A stretch of 64,000 bases of DNA from Actinoallomurus liliacearum (lineage in GTDB: Bacteria; Actinomycetota; Actinomycetes; Streptosporangiales; Streptosporangiaceae): NCBI RefSeq assembly GCF_039542035.1, contig NZ_BAABHJ010000012.1, positions 186,001 to 250,000 of the forward strand. The letters are read 5' to 3'. A program made the translations under genes and the position numbers. Positions 10,336 to 17,443 of this stretch are shown one piece after another. Below the pieces are notes generated by a model that was not told where the DNA came from, searched no databases, and was given only the letters and a program-made list of their open reading frames with translations. The first letter of the stretch is position 1; every line of letters begins with the position of its first letter.

Positions 10336-12455
10336 CTCTCGCCTCTCGAGACCGTGAAGATGTGGGCAGGCCGGGTGCGGGGGTCGAGACGCACGTAGTT
10401 CGCCTGCCGCCAGCGGTACGACTCGCCGGACAGCTCGTCGGTGACGACGAACTCGTCCGCCCAGTCGAGGCCGAGTGCGGGCAGGTCGAGATGGACCGTC
10501 GCCTCGCGGATCTGATGTGGATTGAGATTGACGACGACCAGCACGACGTCTCCGAGGCTGTCGGGGCCGTCCGACACGCGTTTGGAGTAGCAGATCAGCT
10601 CGGGCTGGTCGACATGATGGAATCGTAGGTTACGCAGCCTATGCAACGCAGGGTGTGCTCTTCGCACGGAGTTGAGCGTCTCGATGAAGGGCGCCAGGCT
10701 GCGTCCCTCCCTCTCGGCCGCCTCCCAGTCCCGGGGCCGGTACTGGTACTTCTCCGAGTCGCGGTACTCCTCGCTGCCCGGCCGTACGGGGATGTTCTCG
10801 TATAGCTCGTAGCCCGAGTAGACGCCCCACGTGGGCGACAGCGTCGAGGCGAGGACGGCCCTGATCGCGAACGCGGGCGGCCCGCCGTGCTGGAGGTACT
10901 CGTGGAGGATGTCGGGCGTGTTGACGAAGAAGTTCGGCCGCATGTAGGCGGCGGCCGGCCCCGACAGCTCCCGGAGGTACTCCTCCAGCTCCTCCCTGCT
11001 GTTGCGCCACGTGAAGTACGTGTACGACTGGTGAAAGCCGATCTTGCCGAGGGTGTGCATCATCGCCGGGCGGGTGAACGCCTCGGCGAGGAAGAGCACG
11101 TCCGGGTCGGTCGCGGCGATGCTCCCGAGCAGCCGCTCCCAGAACGCCACCGGTTTGGTGTGCGGGTTGTCCACCCGGAAGATCCGTACGCCGTGCGACA
11201 TCCAGAGCCGGACGACGCGCTCGACCTCCTCGTAGATCCCCTCGGGGTCGTTGTCGAAGTTCAGCGGGTAGATGTCCTGATACTTCTTCGGCGGGTTCTC
11301 CGCGTAGGCGATGGAGCCGTCGGCGCGCGTGGTGAACCACTCGGGGTGCTTGCTCACCCACGGGTGGTCAGGCGAGCACTGGAGGGCCAGGTCCAGCGCG
11401 ACCTCCATGCCCAGCTCGCGGGTGCGGGCCACGAAGGCGTCGAAGTCCTCGAACGTTCCAAGTTCGGGGTGGACGGCGTCGTGGCCGCCCTCCTCCGAAC
11501 CGATCGCCCACGGCGAGCCGGGGTCGTGCGGCTCGGCGTGCAGGGTGTTGTTCGGGCCCTTGCGGAACTGCCGGCCGATCGGGTGGACCGGCGGCAGGTA
11601 GACCACGTCGAAGCCCATCTCGGCGACGGCCGGGAGCCGCCTCATCGCCGTTCGGAACGTTCCCGACTGCGGTGCCCGGTAGCCCATCGGGTCGTACGTC
11701 GCGCCCTCGGACCGCGGGAAGAACTCGTACCAGGAGCCGAACAGCGCCCGCTTGCGGTGCACGACCAGCGGGTGCCACTCCGAGGCCGTGACGTGATCGC
11801 GCAGCGGGTGCGCGTCGAGGACCGCGCGCACCTCCGGGGCGTCCGCCGCCTCGAAGCGCGTCATCGGCGGGATGGTCCGGTCCCGGAGCGTACGGGCGAG
11901 GGTGGTCAGCACGGCCCGCTTCTTCGGCACGCCGACGGTCCCCTTGGGCAGGCCGGCCGCCGCGCGCTCGAACAGCCGGGCGCCCTCCTCGAGCATCAGC
12001 TCGGTGTCCTGACCGCGCGGGATCTTGATGCCCGCGTCGTGGTGCCAGTGCGCGATCGGATCGCCCCACGCCTCCACGCGGAAGTGCCACAGCCCGGTCG
12101 TGGTCGGCGCCACCTGGGCGGCGTACCGGTCGGTGCCGGGGGTGACCTCGGACATGCGGACGAGGGGCCAGGTGCGGCCCTCGGGATCCCGCAGGACGAC
12201 CCCGGCGCCGAGCATCTCGTGGCCCTCGCGGAACACGGTGGCGCCGACCTCGAACTCCTCGTCGGGAACGGCCTTGGCGGGCCAGCGTCCGCAGTCGATC
12301 ACTGGCTGCACGTCGAGAGTGGGAATGCGTCCGATCATCGCAGGCGAGCGTACAGATGCGGGCCCGCGATCACCCTGATCTTCGGAAAGAACTGATCTTT
12401 CTTGAGGGTTGCTGACGCCGGTCGGGGTGGGGGTGCTCGGCGTGGGTTGGCGCAT
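10332..12455 (-). CDS. glgE: Alpha-1,4-glucan:maltose-1-phosphate maltosyltransferase
   Basis: GH13_3 enzyme that adds the maltosyl unit of maltose-1-phosphate to the non-reducing end of alpha-1,4-glucans. The conserved N terminus reads MIGRIPTLDVQPVIDCGRWP. Later motifs are FRVDNPHTKPVAFWE (nucleophile Asp), FLAEAFTRPAMM (acid/base Glu) and VNTPDILHEYL. Start choice: ATG 12455 has GGAG six bases upstream and adds about 39 Pro/Thr-rich residues; ATG 12338 begins exactly at the conserved block but lacks a Shine-Dalgarno sequence. Streptomyces GlgE also carries a short extension, so I prefer 12455. It is the first gene of glgE-treS-mak and divergent from the phosphorylase gene. Confidence 0.95.
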   Translation of the reverse strand: MRQPTPSTPTPTGVSNPQERSVLSEDQGDRGPASVRSPAMIGRIPTLDVQPVIDCGRWPAKAVPDEEFEVGATVFREGHEMLGAGVVLRDPEGRTWPLVRMSEVTPGTDRYAAQVAPTTTGLWHFRVEAWGDPIAHWHHDAGIKIPRGQDTELMLEEGARLFERAAAGLPKGTVGVPKKRAVLTTLARTLRDRTIPPMTRFEAADAPEVRAVLDAHPLRDHVTASEWHPLVVHRKRALFGSWYEFFPRSEGATYDPMGYRAPQSGTFRTAMRRLPAVAEMGFDVVYLPPVHPIGRQFRKGPNNTLHAEPHDPGSPWAIGSEEGGHDAVHPELGTFEDFDAFVARTRELGMEVALDLALQCSPDHPWVSKHPEWFTTRADGSIAYAENPPKKYQDIYPLNFDNDPEGIYEEVERVVRLWMSHGVRIFRVDNPHTKPVAFWERLLGSIAATDPDVLFLAEAFTRPAMMHTLGKIGFHQSYTYFTWRNSREELEEYLRELSGPAAAYMRPNFFVNTPDILHEYLQHGGPPAFAIRAVLASTLSPTWGVYSGYELYENIPVRPGSEEYRDSEKYQYRPRDWEAAEREGRSLAPFIETLNSVRRAHPALHRLRNLRFHHVDQPELICYSKRVSDGPDSLGDVVLVVVNLNPHQIREATVHLDLPALGLDWADEFVVTDELSGESYRWRQANYVRLDPRTRPAHIFTVSRGES

Positions 12456-12824
12456 AACGTCTCCGTTGCCGGTTTCGTGGGTGTGAAACGGGGTTTGTCG
12501 CGTTGTCACGGTCACGGTGCTGCTGCGTCCGGTGACGCCCGGGACGGCTGCGTCCGGTGACCGCACGCGCCGACCTCGGTCCGCGCTGGAATTCTTTCAT
12601 CGGCGCAAGTGGGGCGCCGGGCACGACTCGTACTCGGTATGCCTCGGTTGGAAGACGTCAGGAGCGCCCCCGCGGTACTGCCGCTTCCATCCTCGCACTC
12701 AGCGACCTAGCTCGCATTTCCGACTTGGTGTGCGGCTTTCCGGGACCAAGCTGAGATCAAGATGTCGCTCACCGGGCGGGTTCGGGTCGCGAGCACCGGC
12801 CCGGACCGATTAGTGTCGCCGCAC
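12456..12824. promoter_or_regulatory. Divergent glgE/glgP control region with direct repeats
   Basis: A 369-bp non-coding stretch that must carry promoters for glgE and the phosphorylase gene. CTGCGTCCGGTGAC occurs twice as a direct repeat (12523-12536 and 12548-12561, 25 bp apart). GTTTC-N8-GAAAC at 12472-12489 and CTTGGT-N15-ACCAAG at 12724-12750 are inverted repeats. I cannot assign promoter hexamers with confidence. The repeats are plausible binding sites for a regulator that co-ordinates glucan synthesis and breakdown. Confidence 0.5.
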
Positions 12825-15422
12825 GTGAAGGCGATCCGCAGATTCACCGTCCGCTCCGTCCTGCCCGAGCCGCTGCAGCCGCTCGAGGAACTCGTTCTCA
12901 ACCTGCGCTGGTCATGGCATCCGGAGACGCTCGAGCTCTTCGAATCGGTCGATCCGGACCTGTGGGAGGCGAGCCGGCACGACCCGGTGCGACTGCTCGG
13001 CGAGGTCTCGCCCGAGCGGCTGTCCGCTCTCACCGGTGACCGGCGCTTCCTGCGTGCCCTCGGCGACGCCGTCGACGACCTCCGGGAGTACGTCAGCGCA
13101 CCGCGCTGGTACCAGAGGCTCACCGACGCCCCCACGGCGATCGCCTACTTCTCCCCGGAGTACGGCATCGCCGCCGCGCTGCCGCAGTACTCCGGTGGCC
13201 TGGGCATTCTCGCCGGCGATCACCTCAAGACCGCCAGCGACCTGGGCGTGCCCATCGTCGGGGTTGGATTGCTGTACCGCCACGGTTACTTCTCCCAGTC
13301 GCTCTCGCCGGACGGCTGGCAGCAGGAGCGCTACCCCCCGATCGACCCGGCCGGGCTCCCGCTGACCCTCCTGCGCGAGGCCGACGGCACGCCCGCGCGG
13401 GTCGGCGTCGGCCTGCCCGAGGGCCGCTCGCTGCGGGCCCAGATCTGGATCGCGAAGGTCGGCCGCGTGCCGCTGCTCCTCCTCGACTCCGACGTCGAGG
13501 AGAACGACCCGGTCTCCCGTGACGTCACCGACCGCCTGTACGGCGGCGGTACCGACCACCGCCTCCTCCAGGAGATGCTGCTCGGCATCGGCGGCGTCCG
13601 CGCGATCCGCGCCTACTCCCGTATCACCGGACACCCCGCCCCGGAGGTGTTCCACACCAACGAGGGCCACGCCGGCTTCCTCGGCCTCGAACGGATCCGC
13701 GAGTACATCGACGACCAGGGCCTGACCTTCGACGAGGCCCTCGAGGCCACTCGGGCGGGCACGGTCTTCACCACCCACACCCCGGTCCCGGCCGGCATCG
13801 ACCGGTTCCCGCGCGAGCTGATCGAGCGGTACTTCGGCGGCTCCAACGAGGAGGGCAGCCTGCCCTCCGACCGCATCCTCGCGCTCGGCGCCGAGTCGTA
13901 CGAGGAGGGCGACCCCGCCGTCTTCAACATGGCGGTCATGGGCATGCGCCTCGCCCAGCGCGTCAACGGCGTCTCCGAACTGCACGGCCACGTCAGCCGC
14001 GAGATGTTCGGCGGCCTGTGGCCCGGGTTCGACACCGACGAGGTCCCGATCGGCTCGATCACCAACGGTGTCCACGGGGCGACGTGGGTCGCGCCCGAGA
14101 TCATCGACCTGGCCCGCCGCGAGCTGCCCGACATCGTCGAGCTCGGCCGCGGCTGGGAGGGCGTCGAGAAGGTCTCCGCGTCCGAGATCTGGCGCATCCG
14201 GCGCACGCTGCGCGCCCGGCTCGTCGAGGACGCCCGGCGGCGGCTGCGAGAGTCCTGGCGCCACCGCGGCGCCAGCGAGGCCGAGCTGACCTGGATCGAC
14301 GACGCGCTCGACCCGGACGTCCTGACGATCGGCTTCGCCCGCCGCGTCCCGTCCTACAAGCGGCTCACCCTGATGCTGCGCGACCCGGAGCGGCTCAAGT
14401 CGATCCTGCTCGACCCCGAGCGGCCCGTGCAGATCATCATCGCCGGCAAGGCGCACCCGGCGGACGAGGGCGGCAAGCGGCTGATCCAGGACATCGTCCG
14501 GTTCACCGACGACCCCGCCGTGCGGCACCGCATCGTGTTCCTGCCGGACTACGACATGGCGCTCGGCCAGGCGCTCGTCCAGGGCTGCGACGTCTGGATG
14601 AACAACCCGCTGCGCCCGCTCGAGGCGTGCGGCACGTCCGGTATGAAGGTCGCCCTCAACGGCGGGCTGAACCTCTCCATCCGCGACGGCTGGTGGGACG
14701 AGTGGTTCGACGGCAACAACGGCTGGGCGATCCCGTCCGCCGACCGCGCCGACGACCCGGACCACCGCGACGACATCGAGGCCCAGGCCCTCTACGAGCT
14801 GATCGAGGACCACGTCTCCGCGCTGTTCTACGACCGCCCGGGAGACGGCCTGCCGCGCCGCTGGCTGGAGATGGTCAAGCACACGCTGGCCTCCCTCGGT
14901 CCTAAGGTCCTCGCGGGGCGCATGCTGCGCGACTACGTGCAGGCGCTGTACGCCCCGGCGGCCGGGTCGGCCCGCCGGCTGTCCGCCGACGGCAACGCGG
15001 GCGCGAAGGCGCTCGCCGCCTGGCGGCACCGGATCGCCAAGGCATGGCCGGCCGTCTCGGTCGAGCACGTCGAGTCCACCGGCGCGGGCAAGACCCCGCA
15101 CCTGGGCACGCGCCTGACCGTACGGGCCACCGTCCAGCTCGGCGAGCTGCGGCCGGATGACGTCGCCGTCGAGGTGGCGTACGGCCGGGTCGACGACAAC
15201 GACGCCCTCGTCAGCCCGTCCTACCTGGAGCTTGACCAGGCCGAGGACCTCGGCGAGGGCCGCTACCGCCTCACCGGCGAGGTCCCCCTGGACCGGACCG
15301 GGCCGTTCGGGTACAGCGTCCGCGTCGTGCCCCGGCACGAGCTCCTGGCCTCCCGCGCGGAGACGGGCCTGATCGCCCTGCCGCCGGCGCCGATCGGCAT
15401 GACCAACGGCGACCTGCGCTGA
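12825..15422 (+). CDS. glgP: Alpha-glucan (glycogen/maltodextrin) phosphorylase
   Basis: About 865 residues; a GT35 phosphorylase of the short alpha-glucan family that carries a DUF3417 N-terminal domain (LNLRWSWHPETLELFESVDP, residues 25-44). It releases glucose-1-phosphate from alpha-1,4-glucan. The PLP-binding region is seen in ACGTSGMKVALNGGLNLSI (Lys is the Schiff-base residue), with VFHTNEGHAGF and FTTHTPVPAGIDRF upstream. The start is GTG 12825 (VKAIRRFTVRSVLPEPL), matching the usual family N terminus; a longer in-frame ATG at 12762 has no support. It is divergent from glgE, as in Streptomyces. Confidence 0.94.
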   Translation: MKAIRRFTVRSVLPEPLQPLEELVLNLRWSWHPETLELFESVDPDLWEASRHDPVRLLGEVSPERLSALTGDRRFLRALGDAVDDLREYVSAPRWYQRLTDAPTAIAYFSPEYGIAAALPQYSGGLGILAGDHLKTASDLGVPIVGVGLLYRHGYFSQSLSPDGWQQERYPPIDPAGLPLTLLREADGTPARVGVGLPEGRSLRAQIWIAKVGRVPLLLLDSDVEENDPVSRDVTDRLYGGGTDHRLLQEMLLGIGGVRAIRAYSRITGHPAPEVFHTNEGHAGFLGLERIREYIDDQGLTFDEALEATRAGTVFTTHTPVPAGIDRFPRELIERYFGGSNEEGSLPSDRILALGAESYEEGDPAVFNMAVMGMRLAQRVNGVSELHGHVSREMFGGLWPGFDTDEVPIGSITNGVHGATWVAPEIIDLARRELPDIVELGRGWEGVEKVSASEIWRIRRTLRARLVEDARRRLRESWRHRGASEAELTWIDDALDPDVLTIGFARRVPSYKRLTLMLRDPERLKSILLDPERPVQIIIAGKAHPADEGGKRLIQDIVRFTDDPAVRHRIVFLPDYDMALGQALVQGCDVWMNNPLRPLEACGTSGMKVALNGGLNLSIRDGWWDEWFDGNNGWAIPSADRADDPDHRDDIEAQALYELIEDHVSALFYDRPGDGLPRRWLEMVKHTLASLGPKVLAGRMLRDYVQALYAPAAGSARRLSADGNAGAKALAAWRHRIAKAWPAVSVEHVESTGAGKTPHLGTRLTVRATVQLGELRPDDVAVEVAYGRVDDNDALVSPSYLELDQAEDLGEGRYRLTGEVPLDRTGPFGYSVRVVPRHELLASRAETGLIALPPAPIGMTNGDLR

Positions 15423-15428
15423 CCACCC

Positions 15429-15468
15429 CGAACGTCCCCGGACCCGACGACGGGTCCGGGGACGTTCG
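15429..15468 (+). terminator. Strong hairpin terminator after glgP
   Basis: An 18-bp perfect stem (CGAACGTCCCCGGACCCG and its complement) with an ACGA loop begins six bases after the glgP stop. Confidence 0.9.
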
Positions 15469-15511
15469 CGTTGCCGGGCGTGGTCGGGATCGTACGGTCG
15501 AAACCCCTCTG

Positions 15512-15538
15512 TCATGATCGACTGGCTCACGATCATGA
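15512..15538. promoter_or_regulatory. Inverted repeat upstream of spore-associated-like gene
   Basis: TCATGATCG and CGATCATGA form a perfect 9-bp inverted repeat with a 9-bp spacer. It ends 13 bp before the ATG at 15552. It could be an operator or fold in the 5' leader next to the ribosome-binding site; no regulator is adjacent. Confidence 0.45.
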
Positions 15539-15551
15539 TGAAGGGAGACGC

Positions 15552-15986
15552 ATGTCCATGCGTCGCAAGACCGCGGTCCTGGCGACCGTCGTGCTGGCCT
15601 CTTCCGGCGTCGTCGCCGTCGCCGCCCCGGCGTACGCGTCCAGCCCCTGCGGAAGCGGCTACTCGTTGATCGACGTCTACAACATCAACACGAAGAGTGG
15701 CGTGAAGAGAGGCTCTCTGGAGCTCTACTACAGCTCCTCTTCCGGGAAGAACTGCGCCCTCGCCTACGGCGTAGGAAGCACGTACGGCACGACGACCTGG
15801 AAAGTCGTGAAGATCGCCAAGCACACCGATTCGCTGTGGACGGTCAACCAGGGGAATTTCGCATATTACGCGGGCCCGGTCTACGTCTCGGCCGCAGGTC
15901 AGTGCATCGATCTCGAGGCTCAGATCGACAACACGACCCAGACCGACAACGGCTACGCGCTGGAGACCAACGTGCACTGCGGCTGA
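15552..15986 (+). CDS. Secreted spore-associated-protein-A-like protein
   Basis: 144 residues. A signal peptide MSMRRKTAVLATVVLASSG leads to a cleavage site after APAYA. The mature part contains CGSGYSLID, LYYSSSSGKNCALAY and FAYYAGPVYVSAAGQCIDLE, a pattern I associate with SapA-like spore-associated proteins of actinomycetes. Three or four cysteines could form disulfides. The ATG at 15552 has GGGAG upstream. Role unknown; homologues occur in culture supernatants and spores. Lone gene between a strong terminator and a structured intergenic region. Confidence 0.75.
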   Translation: MSMRRKTAVLATVVLASSGVVAVAAPAYASSPCGSGYSLIDVYNINTKSGVKRGSLELYYSSSSGKNCALAYGVGSTYGTTTWKVVKIAKHTDSLWTVNQGNFAYYAGPVYVSAAGQCIDLEAQIDNTTQTDNGYALETNVHCG

Positions 15987-16134
15987 CAGCCGCCCGCAGC
16001 GTACGAAATGCTCGGCGATCGCCCTGACGAAGGGACGGAATCCCGCGTTTCGGCGACGTGAGGCGGCCTTTCCCCGAGCATTCCGTACGCCCCACCGGCA
16101 GAGCCACCAGGCCTGTCGCTCGTTACCGGTCGAC
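15987..16134. repeat. Long imperfect inverted repeat in intergenic region
   Basis: The arms at 15999-16015 and 16074-16090 match in 16 of 17 positions (GCGTACGAAATGCTCGG against the complement of CCGAGCATTCCGTACGC) and enclose 58 bases. The inner part can form a further small hairpin (GGGA/TCCC, 16032-16044). It follows the spore-associated-like gene and could be an extended terminator, a small RNA or a MITE-like remnant. No other copy is visible in this window. Confidence 0.45.
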
Positions 16135-16308
16135 GTGCTCCTCCAGGCACGTCACCTCGGAGTCCACTCGCGCCTCACCGCGACGATTCGGTGTCATCCG
16201 GACGCCGACGAGAAGCTGATGTGGTGGTGGAGTTGGGGCGAGCCGATCTGTCCCGCCGCCAGCATCGATCTCGCCGTACGACACATCGCGCATGTCGTCG
16301 TCCCGTGA
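16135..16308 (+). CDS. Small Trp-rich protein, possibly a truncated gene
   Basis: 57 codons from GTG 16135. It reads VLLQARHLGVHSRLTATIR near the start, then LMWWWSWGEPICP and a helical end IDLAVRHIAHVVVP. The WWWSW block followed by a short helix is a pattern I recall from small actinomycete proteins near XRE regulators; this is memory, not a search result. There is no Shine-Dalgarno sequence, and the upstream region is the inverted repeat, so the 5' part may have been lost. The next small gene begins 11 bp downstream. Confidence 0.45.
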   Translation: MLLQARHLGVHSRLTATIRCHPDADEKLMWWWSWGEPICPAASIDLAVRHIAHVVVP

Positions 16309-16319
16309 GGCGGGGACCG

Positions 16320-16496
16320 GTGAACGATCTCCAGCGCGCGATCGATAACTTCTACGCGACCCTGGACTCCCTGCGATTTCAGGGTGTTTCTCAAGTCGCC
16401 GAGATCCAGCAGCTCGAGGTTCTAGTCCGGAAATATCCGGAACTGGCGCAGCGGTTCCTGGAACGATTGGGGAGACATCGCCGCGGACCGGTATGA
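16320..16496 (+). CDS. Small helical protein of unknown function
   Basis: 58 residues from GTG 16320 (VNDLQRAIDNFYATLDSLRF). It is predicted to be mostly helical with a heptad-like end (QQLEVLVRKYPELAQRFLER). It follows the Trp-rich gene by 11 bp, with a GGCGGGG stretch as weak ribosome-binding site, so the two may form an operon. It ends before a bidirectional hairpin. No recognised domain. Confidence 0.45.
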   Translation: MNDLQRAIDNFYATLDSLRFQGVSQVAEIQQLEVLVRKYPELAQRFLERLGRHRRGPV

Positions 16497-16530
16497 CTCA
16501 CCCCTGGTGGGCGGGCCTCGCCGTTCTAGG

Positions 16531-16571
16531 GTGTCTACTGAGCGGAGAATTTTCTCCCGCTCAGTAGACAC
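16531..16571. terminator. Bidirectional hairpin between convergent genes
   Basis: GTGTCTACTGAGCGG pairs perfectly with CCGCTCAGTAGACAC. The stem continues as AGAA/TTCT after a one-base bulge and closes with a TT loop. It separates the small plus-strand genes (end 16496) from the SWIM gene (end 16640). Confidence 0.75.
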
Positions 16572-16639
16572 TCCAGGATTCGGCGGCCCGCTGCGGAGGC
16601 CGACAATGACGGTGTTCGCCGGAAATGACCTATCGGCTG

Positions 16640-17443
16640 TTATTCCGGCTGTTCGAGGACGGGGAGGGTCTCGTAGGCGGGTTTGAGGACGTCGACGAGG
16701 TCCCTGCGGCGGACCTTCACCTTGGGCGGGTCGAGGAGGCGGAGCAGCAGGCCCGGCGGGATCGGGGGAGCGGGCGGGCGGTCGCGGACGACGGCGGGCG
16801 CCCAGAAGTCGTCCATCCGCTCGGCCAGCGGCGTCTCCTCGATCTCCAGGGGATCGACTTGGGCGGGTTCGAGGCGGCGCAGGCCGGCGAGCAGGTCGTC
16901 CTTGGTGCGGCCGTGCCAGGCGAGGATGAGGAACGGGTCGTCGTCGAACGCCTCCGCGAGAAGGTAGAGCACCGCGGCGGTGTGCTTGCACGGGTCTCCC
17001 CAGTCGGGACAACTGCACATCAGGTGCATGTCCGCCGACGACTGAGGGAACAGCGAGACGCCGAAGATGGCGAAGACGTCCTCGATCTCCGGCGGCATCT
17101 CCCCGGCCAGCAGCCGGGCCCGGAAGACCGCCTGGGAGGCCAGGGCCTCCTCGATCGACTCCCAGACCGTGTCCCTGATCGGGTCGATGCCGATCGACAC
17201 GTCGTACGGCTCGGGTTCGGAGCCCTGGACTCGGGCGGTGACCTCGTACGCGTCGATCCGCAGTTCGACCACCTGGCCCTTGCGGGCGTACGTGCGGCCC
17301 CGGGTGAGCCGGCCGCGGTCGGCGAAGGACTCCAGGACGTCGATGAAGCGGCGGGACCACCACTCCTCGCCGATCGAGCCGCGCCCGCCGGACTTCGCCT
17401 TGAGCCCGTCCTCGACGGGCCGGGCCTTCCCATAGATCGGCAT
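16640..17443 (-). CDS. SWIM zinc-finger protein
   Basis: 267 residues. The zinc-binding motif CSCPDWGDPCKHTAAVLYLL (CxCx-n-CxH) lies near residue 140. The N terminus (MPIYGKARPVEDGLKAKSGG) and the WWSRRFIDVLES block are typical of the actinobacterial SWIM proteins encoded with SNF2 helicases. The C terminus is Pro-rich. The ATG at 17443 shares one base with the helicase stop (TGATG), so the two are translationally coupled. It probably targets the helicase to nucleic acid or another protein; the actual process is unknown. Confidence 0.88.
   Translation of the reverse strand: MPIYGKARPVEDGLKAKSGGRGSIGEEWWSRRFIDVLESFADRGRLTRGRTYARKGQVVELRIDAYEVTARVQGSEPEPYDVSIGIDPIRDTVWESIEEALASQAVFRARLLAGEMPPEIEDVFAIFGVSLFPQSSADMHLMCSCPDWGDPCKHTAAVLYLLAEAFDDDPFLILAWHGRTKDDLLAGLRRLEPAQVDPLEIEETPLAERMDDFWAPAVVRDRPPAPPIPPGLLLRLLDPPKVKVRRRDLVDVLKPAYETLPVLEQPE

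Noticed and set aside
12912..15977. 1021-codon minus-strand open frame across glgP
   Set aside because: Antisense shadow of the phosphorylase gene caused by high GC; low-complexity Arg/Val/Gly composition and no motifs.
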